DNA from: Eubacterium_G segne
GTDB lineage: Bacteria > Bacillota > Clostridia > Lachnospirales > Lachnospiraceae
NCBI RefSeq assembly: GCF_014287775.1
Contig: NZ_JACOOZ010000004.1
Coordinates: 124,001-188,000, forward strand
Reading direction: 5' to 3'
DNA: 64,000 bases
Below the pieces are notes generated by a model. The model made no database searches, was not told the DNA's origin, and saw nothing but the letters and a program-made list of their open reading frames with translations. The translations under genes were made by a program, and so were the position numbers. Below, piece after piece: positions 16,819-25,055 of this stretch (within the stretch, counting starts at the first letter, position 1; each line of letters opens with the position of its first letter).

Positions 16819-17682
16819 TTATAACTCAATATTTTTAAGTCTAATTAAATAAGGTATTATATGTGTTGGTTTTATAGGAGTTTCCTGCTCTGACAACACT
16901 GTTGTTCCACCAAAGTCTGCTCCACCACCTAAAATTGTTGTTTCTCCAAAATCGGCTGCTACATCTGCATATGATTTTCTCGGTTGCATAATCACATTCT
17001 GCTGTGCATTTTGTACCAATTGTACATACGAATTTTTATTTTCTACAGGTGATTGTGGTGCAACACTGTCTTGCATCTTAGGTGTTTCCAATCCCGGCAC
17101 TGAGAAATTAGCTCCAGGAACTGAAAATGGTGCCTGAGTATTGTTCTTGCCCTTTTTATTTACATTGTTACTTTTTTTAGCTCCACTGTTTTTTTCTTGT
17201 TTTTGCTGTCTATATTTCTCCTTGTTTTCCTTGCTATAGTGCATCAGTAAATGAAACATAGATATCTCTTTTTCATCTTTTCCCTTTTTTCCGACATTAG
17301 TTGCGCCTTGCGGTACATTCATTGCTGACACCGGAGGTTGTACTGGTGGTACAGATATTCTGTTATCAGGTATGTTCTGTCTTACAACAGGTTCTTTTTG
17401 TATCGAATTTACCTTCGGCTGTTGTACACTATTCACATCAGTTCTATTAACTATCGGCTCAGCTTTTTGTGTCTGAGAAGAAATATTAGAATTTTGCTTT
17501 TGTACATTTATGTTTTGTTTTTTACTTGATTGTGTACTGACTGATTCTAACTGTATATCTGACAATAACTGTTTAAAATTATATACATTAAAAGATGAAG
17601 AACTGTTTAAAAAGTTCATCAGTTTAGCAACATAATCACAGTTTTCAGTCTGATCAAATTGATTTGAATATTGGGCGATACC
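16819..17682 (-). pseudogene. Remnant of a DUF6382/FHA-type protein
   Basis: The frame is open without a start from 17682 (GIAQYSNQF...ENCDYVAKLMN) and continues FNVYNFKQLLSDI, which resembles the end of the DUF6382 domain. A long Gln/Asn/Pro-rich linker follows, with repeated FGETTILGGGADFGGTTVL motifs, then IIPYLIRLKN, the entry strand of an FHA domain, after which it stops. Both the N-terminal part of DUF6382 and the whole FHA fold are missing. Met at 17619 could start a 266-residue protein, but no good binding site is seen. An intact paralogue lies at 30741-31832. Confidence 0.6.
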
Positions 17683-17697
17683 TCTTTTTCTTTTTCA

Positions 17698-17724
17698 ATT
17701 GGTGTAAAATTGGTGTACTAGGTT
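17698..17724. repeat. att-like tandem motif, right copy
   Basis: Two ATTGGTGTA units (17698-17706 and 17709-17717) followed immediately by CTAGGTT match the arrangement at 4841-4877. The motif sits exactly between the truncated FHA-type gene and the rpsR terminator, i.e. at a breakpoint between accessory and core DNA. Confidence 0.4.
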
Positions 17725-17730
17725 AAAAAT

Positions 17731-17758
17731 AAGGCTCTCCCACTACTGGGAAAGCCTT
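17731..17758 (-). terminator. Terminator of rpsF-ssb-rpsR operon
   Basis: AAGGCTCTCCCA/TGGGAAAGCCTT with a CTAC loop and one mismatch, followed on the minus strand by ATTTTTAACC; 15 bp past the rpsR stop. Confidence 0.85.
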
Positions 17759-17772
17759 TAAAAATCATTGTT

Positions 17773-18036
17773 TTACTCTACTGTATATGGCATTAATGCG
17801 ATATTTCTTGCTCTCTTAACAGCTGTTGTAAGAGCTCTCTGGTGTCTTGCACAGTTTCCTGTCATTCTTCTAGGAAGAATTTTACCTCTTTCAGACACGT
17901 ATCTCTTTAATGTTGCTACATCTTTATAATCAATTGCTTTATTTTCATTTGCACAGAATGCACAAACTTTTTTTCTTCTACGACCGCCTCTTCTTCTCAT
18001 TGGAGAATCTGGTCTCTCGCTCTTATTGTATGGCAT
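17773..18036 (-). CDS. rpsR: 30S ribosomal protein S18
   Basis: An 87-residue S18 with the typical basic N-terminus (MRRRGGRRRKKVCAFCANE) and the conserved stretch YKDVATLKRYVSERGKILPR followed by TGNCARHQRALTTAVKRAR. S18 sits on the platform of the small subunit beside S6. The CAFC pair plus a later Cys suggest the cysteine-retaining form. It is last in the rpsF-ssb-rpsR operon with an AAGGAGG site, 45 bp after ssb. Confidence 0.97.
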   Translation of the reverse strand: MPYNKSERPDSPMRRRGGRRRKKVCAFCANENKAIDYKDVATLKRYVSERGKILPRRMTGNCARHQRALTTAVKRARNIALMPYTVE

Positions 18037-18081
18037 TTTTTTACCTCCTTAAATATTCTCTCTACTATATACTAGAGACTA

Positions 18082-18534
18082 CTAAAAGTTGAATGGTAAA
18101 CCTGAATCATCCACATTATCAGGGATATTCATAAATCCATCACCTGCAGGAGCTGTCGGTGCTGATGCTGCAGCAGGCTGCTGTGCCTGGAATCCTGCAT
18201 TATCAGATGCTGCCTTACTCTCAGCAAATTCCTGATTTTCTACAACTACTTCTGTAGTGTATACTGTCTTACCATCCTTATCCTGATAGCTTCCTGTCTG
18301 AATACGACCCTCAGCTACTATTTTTGTTCCCTGATGGAAATACTTTTCTGCAAATTCACCACTTCTTCCAAATGCTACGCATCTGATAAAGTCTGCTGAC
18401 TGCTCTCCATCTCTTTTAAATCTTCTGTCTACTGCCAATGTATATCTTGCAATAGCCAACTGTCCGTCACCAGATGTAGAATATCTGACTTCCGGATCAC
18501 GGGTCAAACGACCCATTAATATAACCTTGTTCAT
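18082..18534 (-). CDS. ssb: Single-stranded DNA-binding protein
   Basis: A 150-residue SSB: OB fold over residues 1-105 (MNKVILMGRLTRDPEVRYST, FIRCVAFGRSGEFAEKYF), a Gln/Ala/Pro-rich linker, and the acidic tip DDSGLPFNF that recruits repair and replication proteins. It protects ssDNA during replication. The gene lies between rpsF and rpsR, the conserved Firmicutes order. Confidence 0.97.
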   Translation of the reverse strand: MNKVILMGRLTRDPEVRYSTSGDGQLAIARYTLAVDRRFKRDGEQSADFIRCVAFGRSGEFAEKYFHQGTKIVAEGRIQTGSYQDKDGKTVYTTEVVVENQEFAESKAASDNAGFQAQQPAAASAPTAPAGDGFMNIPDNVDDSGLPFNF

Positions 18535-18558
18535 ATTATACCTCTCTTATGTCTCAAA

Positions 18559-18849
18559 TTATGCTTCTACAGCGACACACATAAATCTGATAACATTTTC
18601 CATAATACGAAGCTGGCTTTCTATTCCGCTTGGAGCGTCTGTGTTATCAGTATCAAAAGTAATGAAGTAGTAATATGCTTCTGACATCTTCTGGATTTCG
18701 TAAGCTAATTTCTTCTTTCCAGCATCGTCAATGTTAGCAATAGTACCGCCGAATTTTTCAACAAGAGCTTTTACCTTCTCTAATTCAGCTGCTCTTCCTT
18801 CATCATCAAGTTTCGCACTAACAACAACTGTTAATTCATATTTGTTCAT
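18559..18849 (-). CDS. rpsF: 30S ribosomal protein S6
   Basis: A 96-residue S6: MNKYELTVVVSAKLDDEGR at the start, the conserved GKKKLAYEIQKMSEAYYYF strand region, and an RxMENVIRFM end. It forms a heterodimer with S18 in the small subunit. First gene of the operon with AGGAGG ahead of the ATG. No obvious S6:S18-binding leader structure with the usual CCG bulge was found in the short 5' region. Confidence 0.97.
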   Translation of the reverse strand: MNKYELTVVVSAKLDDEGRAAELEKVKALVEKFGGTIANIDDAGKKKLAYEIQKMSEAYYYFITFDTDNTDAPSGIESQLRIMENVIRFMCVAVEA

Positions 18850-18922
18850 GCTTTTACCTCCTTCTGGTCTCTGGCTTTTTTCTTATGAAAAAGCAAGGAT
18901 TATTAATATTTCACAAGTAGAC

Positions 18923-18951
18923 ATCATAACATAAAAAAGCCCTTATATCAA
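18923..18951 (-). promoter_or_regulatory. rpsF operon promoter overlapping upstream terminator
   Basis: Minus-strand TTGATA (18951-18946) and TATGAT (18928-18923) are 17 bp apart. The -35 lies in the loop and arm of the terminator of the neighbouring ABC operon. Confidence 0.55.
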
Positions 18952-18960
18952 GGGCTTTTT
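18933..18960 (-). terminator. Terminator of the GntR/ABC operon
   Basis: AAAAAAGCCCTT/AAGGGCTTTTT with an ATATC loop, 40 bp past the permease stop; T-rich on both strands. Confidence 0.85.
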
Positions 18961-18999
18961 CCGGTTTATTTGTTAAATTATTTATTAAATTTCCATTAT

Positions 19000-19800
19000 T
19001 TACTGTAAATTTAACTTTCTTTTAAGCATAAAGTTTGTAATTGCAATAAATACAACAATCTGTATTATGGATAGCACTATGGAAAATGTCATTAACGGTT
19101 GGAAAAACGCATCTCCCATATCGGCATTATTAAGTGCATCAAGATTGCTTCCAAAAATTGCCACCATGGCTACTGATGAAATTATCTGCATTATAAAGTA
19201 AATTATAAGGTAAGCCACAAAAGCTCCCAATACCTTATTTTTACCTAATGTCTGACCTATGCTAAAGCACGCATATCCCATAACAATAGCACTGTAACAG
19301 CCTAACAAAAGTACAAATATAAGCTCGACCACATATCCCGTATATCCAAATTCCTGCATTTCCTTAATACCAAGCTCAATGCCCTCTTTAACACTGTTTA
19401 AAAATTCATTGTGACCTAATCCTAAAATTGTAACCAGCAAAACAGCTACCACTCCACTAATAACCATCCATGCAAAACCTACTATGGATTTTCCGGCAAT
19501 GTGCTCACTCATTCTTACCGGAAGAGTAAATGACAAATATCCTTCATCTTTAAGCATATTGTCATAAAATCTTTTTATTACCAGCACAAAGGAACCTAAG
19601 AATATAGCTATAATTCCCAACACAAAGGCGATAATAGTTACCATGGTAATCATATTTAAAACGGTATTATCCACATTAAACACCGTCTGAACTTCTACTA
19701 TACCTTTTAATATTAAAGTTATTACCAATACAACGCCATATAATGCAGCAAACATTCTGGCAGTTGACTTAAATTCATGTTTTATCAATTTTCCTAACAT
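19000..19800 (-). CDS. ABC transporter permease (YtrC/ABC-2 like)
   Basis: A 266-residue membrane protein with six helices, beginning MLGKLIKHEFKSTARMFAAL, a signature of ABC-2-type permeases that start with a cytosolic KHE-FK segment. It overlaps the ATPase gene by 7 bp and lies in an operon with a GntR regulator. In Bacillus the related ytr operon responds to cell-wall-active antibiotics; the same may hold here but substrate is unknown. Confidence 0.8.
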   Translation of the reverse strand: MLGKLIKHEFKSTARMFAALYGVVLVITLILKGIVEVQTVFNVDNTVLNMITMVTIIAFVLGIIAIFLGSFVLVIKRFYDNMLKDEGYLSFTLPVRMSEHIAGKSIVGFAWMVISGVVAVLLVTILGLGHNEFLNSVKEGIELGIKEMQEFGYTGYVVELIFVLLLGCYSAIVMGYACFSIGQTLGKNKVLGAFVAYLIIYFIMQIISSVAMVAIFGSNLDALNNADMGDAFFQPLMTFSIVLSIIQIVVFIAITNFMLKRKLNLQ

Positions 19801-20492
19801 CTGAATACCTCCCTAAATACTTCATCCACTGATTTTCCGTATTCTTCTCTTATTTCATCTACTTTTTTGTGCATAACCAGTTCGCCGTTTTTTATCATTA
19901 CCACATCATCTAAAACCTTTTCTATATCAGAAATTAAATGTGTTGAAATTATAACTGCCGCTTCCGGATTATAATTTGAAATAATAGTGTTTAATATGTA
20001 ATCTCTGGCTGCCGGATCCACCCCACCAATTGGTTCATCTAAAAAGTATAATTTTGCCTGTCTGCTCATTACCAGAATAAGCTGTACCTTTTCCCTGGTT
20101 CCCTTAGACATGGTCTTTAATTTGTCATTAGGATTAATGTTAAGTTTTGAAAGCATATCATAGGCTCTGTTTTCCTCAAAGTCACTGTAGAAATCCTTGA
20201 AAAATTCAATAACATCTTTTACCTTGGAATGAACATCTAAGTAAGTTCTTTCCGGAAGGTAAGAAACTATCTTCTTTGTTTCAACTCCCACTTCCTTGCC
20301 ATCAATATAAAGCTCACCGCCATTTTTAGTAAGTAGTCCGTTTGCCAGCTTTATAAGTGTGGTTTTCCCACTTCCGTTTGGTCCAAGAAGCCCTACAATC
20401 TGTCCACTCTCAATTTGTAAATTGAGTCCTTTTAATGCCTGATTTTTTCCATAATTTTTTCTCAAATCCTTACATTCAAATAAAATGCTCAT
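19794..20492 (-). CDS. ABC transporter ATP-binding protein (YtrB-like)
   Basis: A 232-residue ATPase with Walker A GPNGSGKTT (37-45), Q-loop in SYLPERTYLD, signature MSKGTREKVQ (variant of LSGGQ), Walker B LYFLDEPIGGVDP and the H-loop STHLISD. The degenerate signature and the length are typical of the YtrB/EcsA-like ABC-2 subfamily. The start overlaps the GntR gene stop by 4 bp (ATGA). Confidence 0.9.
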   Translation of the reverse strand: MSILFECKDLRKNYGKNQALKGLNLQIESGQIVGLLGPNGSGKTTLIKLANGLLTKNGGELYIDGKEVGVETKKIVSYLPERTYLDVHSKVKDVIEFFKDFYSDFEENRAYDMLSKLNINPNDKLKTMSKGTREKVQLILVMSRQAKLYFLDEPIGGVDPAARDYILNTIISNYNPEAAVIISTHLISDIEKVLDDVVMIKNGELVMHKKVDEIREEYGKSVDEVFREVFRC

Positions 20493-20851
20493 TTGCTGTC
20501 TCCCTCCTTAATTATATCTATTATCTCCTCTTTTTTATATTTAAGTTCTGTCATTTTTTCCAGATATTCCGTGGTATATTCTTTTGCTCTGCTCTTTCTT
20601 ATCTGGTTTAATATTTCCACATTATCTGTAACACATCTGCCTGATGTGCGATTGGTAATAATAAGACCTCTGCTTTCTAACTCAGTCATGGCTCTCTGCA
20701 TGGTATTAGGATTCACCGATGCCTCTGCTGCCAGTTCCCTTACAGACGGTATCCTACTACCTGTTTCATATTCGCCTGTGACAATCTTCTGCTCAATCTG
20801 CTCTAAAATCTGTGCATATATGGGTCTGTCATTTCTAAATTCCCATGCCAT
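20489..20851 (-). CDS. GntR-family regulator, YtrA subfamily
   Basis: A 120-residue repressor with a winged HTH (PIYAQILEQIEQKIVTGEYE, SRIPSVRELAAEASVNPNTM, ELESRGLIITNRTSGRCV) and only a short C-terminal helical tail, as in YtrA-type regulators that control their own ABC operon. A 36-bp perfect palindrome directly over its promoter is the likely operator. Binding site AAAGGAGAAG precedes the ATG. Confidence 0.9.
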   Translation of the reverse strand: MAWEFRNDRPIYAQILEQIEQKIVTGEYETGSRIPSVRELAAEASVNPNTMQRAMTELESRGLIITNRTSGRCVTDNVEILNQIRKSRAKEYTTEYLEKMTELKYKKEEIIDIIKEGDSK

Positions 20852-20866
20852 TATTCTTCTCCTTTC

Positions 20867-20922
20867 TGTATTATTGTATTAAGTGCTTAATACAATAATA
20901 CATCTTAATTAGAATTTGTCAA
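20867..20922 (-). promoter_or_regulatory. GntR operon promoter and 36-bp palindromic operator
   Basis: Arms TGTATTATTGTATTAAG (20867-20883) and its exact complement (20886-20902) are separated by TG: 17 of 17 bases pair. The promoter TTGACA (20922-20917) and TATTAT (20900-20895) with 16-bp spacing runs into the palindrome, so bound repressor would cover the -10. Confidence 0.8.
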
Positions 20923-20973
20923 TAGTTTTAGCAAAATTAACTTTTTAACACTCATATCATGTTATTGTTTCCC

Positions 20974-21165
20974 AAAAAAAACGTAGAAGAAATTTAGATT
21001 CATGTCCTAAATATTTCCTCTACGTTTTTAAGTGTTTTTAAGCAGTCTTCTAAGCCGGTTGTCTCTCGGCAAGCTGCTTCTTTAATTCCTCTATTTCTTT
21101 TTCATATTTGTCTAATCGGTTCTGCTTTTAATCCTCACATCACAATATCTTTATTACATCTTGTA
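20974..21165 (-). ncRNA. Candidate small transcript with own promoter and terminator
   Basis: A consensus promoter (21172-21200) reads leftward into ~190 nt that ends in a strong bidirectional hairpin (about 20980-21025: arms with ACGTAGA, GAAATTTAG) followed on the minus strand by TTTTTTTTGGG. The transcript includes a 25-codon stretch encoding the coiled-coil-like RLDKYEKEIEELKKQLAER ending in TAG at about 21050, but that frame has a stop just upstream and no ATG, GTG or TTG. It is either a small RNA or the relic of a short gene. Confidence 0.4.
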
Positions 21166-21171
21166 TTGATT

Positions 21172-21200
21172 ATAATACATATGTTTTGTTATGTTGTCAA
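21172..21200 (-). promoter_or_regulatory. Consensus promoter of the candidate small transcript
   Basis: Minus-strand TTGACA (21200-21195) and TATTAT (21177-21172) with exactly 17 bp between them: one of the best matches in the window, yet no open gene follows. Confidence 0.7.
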
Positions 21201-21249
21201 CCTATTTTATTTTATTTATATATTTTTTGTGTATTTGCATATTATAAAA

Positions 21250-21299
21250 AATAGGAACAGATTTGCAATTTTCAGTCTTCATGCAACTCTGTTCCTATT
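21250..21299 (-). terminator. Terminator after DUF951 gene
   Basis: AATAGGAACAGA/TCTGTTCCTATT (12 bp perfect, with a further TTGCA/TGCAA inside) followed on the minus strand by TTTTTTATAA. Confidence 0.8.
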
Positions 21300-21302
21300 A
21301 TC

Positions 21303-21479
21303 TTAACTTATAACTTTTTTCACGCTTTTCTCAAATGCTTTTCTGGGAATCATAACTATTCTGCCACATCCCCTGCATTTCAGTTTAAAATCCGCTCCTG
21401 TTCTTATAACCTCCCACTCATTTGTACCGCAGGGATGTCCTTTTTTTAAAGTGACTATATTTCCAATAACGTAATCCAT
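21303..21479 (-). CDS. DUF951 domain protein (YyzM-like)
   Basis: A 58-residue protein: MDYVIGNIVTLKKGHPCGTN, EWEVIRTGADFKLKCRGCGR, then an MIPRKAFEKSVKKV tail. This is the DUF951 pattern, with three Cys that may bind zinc (HPCG, CRGCG). Family members are about 60-70 residues and of unknown role, often near DNA-replication genes. The ATG overlaps the stop of the NlpC gene (TAATG), so it is translationally coupled. Confidence 0.85.
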   Translation of the reverse strand: MDYVIGNIVTLKKGHPCGTNEWEVIRTGADFKLKCRGCGRIVMIPRKAFEKSVKKVIS

Positions 21480-23275
21480 TAATTTACCACTCTCCCAATT
21501 CCTACAATATATTTTGTATTGTTGCTGCTCATTGTCTGACCACCTTTTTCTACAACCTGTCCGTTTCCTGCGTACATTGCCACATGATATATATCAAGAG
21601 TACGTCCCGGGGTACTATATTTTACTGCATTATTGTAATCTCCATAAAAAATAAGGTCTCCCGGCTTCATATCATCAGTTCCTGTATAACCAAAATAAAT
21701 AATCTGATTTTTGCTGTACAGGTAATCAAACAACTCTCCTGCCGAATATGCCCATTTAGAACTGCCTAATTTTTTCTGATAATTATTGTATGCCTTATAT
21801 CCCTTCCAAACCAGCGCTGAACAGTCATAATATCCACTTTTCATTCTTTTTGCCTGACTGTACTTCCAATGATTTACTATATAATTAGCCCTGTCAATGA
21901 TTGTCTGCATTCCTGTTGCAGAAACCTCTATTCGGAAGCTTTTTGTGTAATCTCCCAGCTTTACATCTATATATGTAACACCTGACCTTACACCTTTAAC
22001 TGTTCCATCAGATTTAACCGTGGCAATCTTTCTGTTTCTTGATGTGTATCGCGGAGTGATACCCTCTGCTCCCGACACTGTTATTTTAGTTGTCCTTTTC
22101 TTTTGGATGCCTGCTGCACCACACGTTACTATTGCATTATATGTAACATATTTTATTTTTATGACTTTGCCATCTATTGTCACTGTAATGGTACCGCTTC
22201 CCTCGCTTAGACCTGTAACAGCCATTTTATCATGAAAAATCTGAACCGATGCCGCTTTTTCATTACTATTACTAACTGATATGGTGCTAAACTTGTTTAA
22301 TCCTGTAAAAGTTACATATTGCTGTCTGTTATTTCCTACACCCTTTCCATAAAGTGTAAGTTTACTCTTGTCCGCGGCAGGAGTTGTTACAAAAACATAA
22401 CTGGTATATTTACTTACTTTTCCCGACTTATTAGTAACCTTTGCCGTAACAATTGCGGTTCCTGCTTTTAATGTATTTGCATCTGTTGTTATCAGACTTC
22501 CATCTCTTTTTTGAGGCTTAGACAAAACCGTTTTGTCAGAAGAACTCCATACGCATTTTTTTATGTTATTCTCATTAATATTATCAATTTTAAAGGATAT
22601 GGCTTTATTACTTACCCAACAGATATTATCATAAACAACCGTTCCTCTTTTAGTTATTCTTCTGATACCTGTTGCAGATTTATTGTATATCCAGTCAGGG
22701 CTTGTAGCCTGCTCATCTGCTGATTGAACCTGTACAGTGCACTTTGAAAATGCTGTTGCGGTTTTTGCGGTAATAGTCACTGTTCCCGGATTAACTGCTG
22801 TTATAAGCCCATTATTATCAACAGTTGCTATATTGTTGTTTTCTGATATATACGTTACCTTACTGTTTGTTTCTGCCACAAGCTGAAAAGTATTATTTTC
22901 AACCAAAGTAACATTTTGTGAATTTAACTTAATTTGTCTGTCCGGATCCGGCACATTAATTTTGCAGGAATAGGTTTTATTCTTATATTTAACATATATA
23001 GTAGCATTACCTGCATTTACAGCCCTTACCGTACCTTTTTTAGAAACAACTACCGCATATTTATTAGTGGTCTTCCAGGTTATTTTTGCACCTTTCGGAG
23101 CATTTTTTAACCTTAACCTGGTTTTCTTTCCCTTAGTCAGCTCCATATTAGTGCTCGAAAGATACACTGTGCTTTTTGCCTTTATATTTACTTTCGGCAA
23201 ATATACGCTAAAGCTCATTACAATACACATTATTAGTGCTAAACTTTTTAAGAGTTTCTTATTCATTCTTAACAT
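21479..23275 (-). CDS. Secreted Big2-repeat protein with C-terminal NlpC/P60 peptidase
   Basis: A 598-residue exported protein. A signal peptide is followed by several Ig-like Big_2 domains (e.g. WKTTNKYAVVVSKKGTVRAV, ENNNIATVDNNGLITAV, RNRKIATVKSDGTVKGVRSG). The C-terminal ~150 residues form an NlpC/P60 domain with catalytic Cys in YYDCSALVW, PGDLIFYGD and catalytic His in DIYHVAMYAGNGQ. It should cleave peptide links in peptidoglycan stems at the cell surface. The start at 23275 has AAGG six bases upstream and overlaps the preceding gene by 17 bp. Confidence 0.85.
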   Translation of the reverse strand: MLRMNKKLLKSLALIMCIVMSFSVYLPKVNIKAKSTVYLSSTNMELTKGKKTRLRLKNAPKGAKITWKTTNKYAVVVSKKGTVRAVNAGNATIYVKYKNKTYSCKINVPDPDRQIKLNSQNVTLVENNTFQLVAETNSKVTYISENNNIATVDNNGLITAVNPGTVTITAKTATAFSKCTVQVQSADEQATSPDWIYNKSATGIRRITKRGTVVYDNICWVSNKAISFKIDNINENNIKKCVWSSSDKTVLSKPQKRDGSLITTDANTLKAGTAIVTAKVTNKSGKVSKYTSYVFVTTPAADKSKLTLYGKGVGNNRQQYVTFTGLNKFSTISVSNSNEKAASVQIFHDKMAVTGLSEGSGTITVTIDGKVIKIKYVTYNAIVTCGAAGIQKKRTTKITVSGAEGITPRYTSRNRKIATVKSDGTVKGVRSGVTYIDVKLGDYTKSFRIEVSATGMQTIIDRANYIVNHWKYSQAKRMKSGYYDCSALVWKGYKAYNNYQKKLGSSKWAYSAGELFDYLYSKNQIIYFGYTGTDDMKPGDLIFYGDYNNAVKYSTPGRTLDIYHVAMYAGNGQVVEKGGQTMSSNNTKYIVGIGRVVN

Positions 23276-24947
23276 TATTAACCTTCTTCCATGATTGTAT
23301 GTTTCTTATTGCTGTATCATCATTTGTGTCATAATATATTTCAATTTGCTGCCCCTGACTTATAAATACAAGAGTTTCATCATCAGCAAATTTTTCTTTA
23401 TAAACATTGCCTTCCTTATCTGTAATGTACACATATGTTTCATCTGCCATATTTATATATTTTATTTCTTTAACCTCAATAAGGGCACTTTCATATATTT
23501 TTGACAAATCTTCCTGCTTATCAGATAAGTTTACACCATTTTCCCTAAGAAGTTTTCTATAGGTTGCAAGGGTATCCTTCTGCGTCAGCCCCGTTGCAAC
23601 TATGCTATATTTTTTTACATCAACAAGGGCATACTGTTTTACCAGATTTCCCTTATCCTTTAATACCATAAAATAAGTTGGTCTTCCATCAATATTAATA
23701 AGGGACGGAAACGCCGCATCATATCCTAAATTCTGAACCTGTCCCTCTGCCGCTTCCATTGCAGAAAATTCTTCAGCACCTGCCACATTAAAGTAACTTG
23801 CCTTTCCGGTTCTGGCATTTACCATTACAAATCCTATGTTTGATGAGTCATCAATAACAGAGGTTACTCCTGTGTAAATCCACACATCATTGTCAATGAC
23901 CTTGTATCCATAATCCGCCGTGGTTTTCTTACAATCCTTCTGTCCTATTATGCTGTTGATAAATCCATCTGCTAACATTCCATGCCAATTGTATTTAGTT
24001 TCAATTAAATCTCCATCATAAACTCTGTCAACCCACTGCGGAACTTCGTCTAATGAATACTTTTTGCATTCTCCTGTACACGGATTGCATATTACCACAC
24101 CATTTACGTCATAACCTCCAAAAAGTCCTATTTTTGCAGTCATTGTAGGGCAGATATAATATGGATTTCCCTCTTCATCTACCTCAAAATAATATCCTTC
24201 AAATATTGCTGTTGGATATTTAAATCTTAAATGTCTTTGAAGATTATCATTAAACCATCCTGATGTTGTGTACTTAATAGCCTGTTTTAATTTAACATAA
24301 TTAGCCTCAAATTTAACGGCGTCTACTAACACGTACCCCGGAATGCCGTTTTTTCTGTTATTAAACCACTTGAAAAATCCAGCATATTCTAAAGTTGCCA
24401 CCTTCATCGGCTCGCCATTTAATGCAATCTGGCTGTAGTCTTCATTTATCTGATACTGGCTGACTACATCTGACAATGCACCTATTGCCCTTTGTCCCAC
24501 TACTCTGGCACTTCCTGTATCCATAAGGGCAATGTCATTTATTGTTTCCGACGGTTTTATTATATTTTCAAATTTTGTATTTTCTATGTCCATTATGGAA
24601 GCATATCTTTTTGCGTTAAAAATTTTTGCCGATACAAGATTTCCTATTAGCACCGCCAACACCCCTAACACTAAAATTATTCCTACAATTTTAGTGATTG
24701 CATTGTATTTTAATTTTATATTATTCTTTCCTTTGGTTTTAAATGTAAGAACAAAAAATACAAGGAGAAAGAATCCCTGAAACTCCCAAAATTCCATGGA
24801 ATGGATATTAAACGCCGGAATCATTACATAAAATGCCACAAATTCTATTGCTATTGTTATTATTAGGCTTACAATTAATCTTTTTATATTGACTTTCCCC
24901 TTTACGGCAAAACTCTGGTTATACATCAAGTTGCTAAATATATTCAT
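23259..24947 (-). CDS. Large membrane-anchored protein of unknown function
   Basis: About 562 residues from ATG 24947 (AAGGAG six bases upstream). Three or four helices (roughly residues 30-120) precede an external domain of ~440 residues with repeated beta-type motifs such as EGYYFEVDEEGNPYYICPTM, GFVMVNARTGKASYFNVAGA and GRPTYFMVLKDKGNLVKQYA. These resemble PepSY/YcdB-like repeats that carry a residue-plus-glycine turn, but I cannot assign a family. It overlaps the NlpC gene and shares its operon, so a role in wall turnover is possible. Confidence 0.6.
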   Translation of the reverse strand: MNIFSNLMYNQSFAVKGKVNIKRLIVSLIITIAIEFVAFYVMIPAFNIHSMEFWEFQGFFLLVFFVLTFKTKGKNNIKLKYNAITKIVGIILVLGVLAVLIGNLVSAKIFNAKRYASIMDIENTKFENIIKPSETINDIALMDTGSARVVGQRAIGALSDVVSQYQINEDYSQIALNGEPMKVATLEYAGFFKWFNNRKNGIPGYVLVDAVKFEANYVKLKQAIKYTTSGWFNDNLQRHLRFKYPTAIFEGYYFEVDEEGNPYYICPTMTAKIGLFGGYDVNGVVICNPCTGECKKYSLDEVPQWVDRVYDGDLIETKYNWHGMLADGFINSIIGQKDCKKTTADYGYKVIDNDVWIYTGVTSVIDDSSNIGFVMVNARTGKASYFNVAGAEEFSAMEAAEGQVQNLGYDAAFPSLINIDGRPTYFMVLKDKGNLVKQYALVDVKKYSIVATGLTQKDTLATYRKLLRENGVNLSDKQEDLSKIYESALIEVKEIKYINMADETYVYITDKEGNVYKEKFADDETLVFISQGQQIEIYYDTNDDTAIRNIQSWKKVNNVKNE

Positions 24948-24978
24948 AAAAAACTCCTTATGATTTTCTTTCATTATG

Positions 24979-25016
24979 CAAAAGATTCCACATGAAAATT
25001 TATGTGAAATCTTTTG
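24979..25016 (-). terminator. Terminator of the secreted protein gene
   Basis: CAAAAGATTCCACAT/ATGTGAAATCTTTTG with one mismatch, followed on the minus strand by a short T-rich tail; 40 bp past the stop at 25056. Confidence 0.7.
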
Positions 25017-25055
25017 TGTCTGAAATGCCTTAAGTATTATAATACTCTCACATTC

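Noticed and set aside
18850..18922. S6:S18-binding leader in rpsF mRNA
   Set aside because: The short leader shows only a weak A/T stem and no CCG-bulged hairpin.
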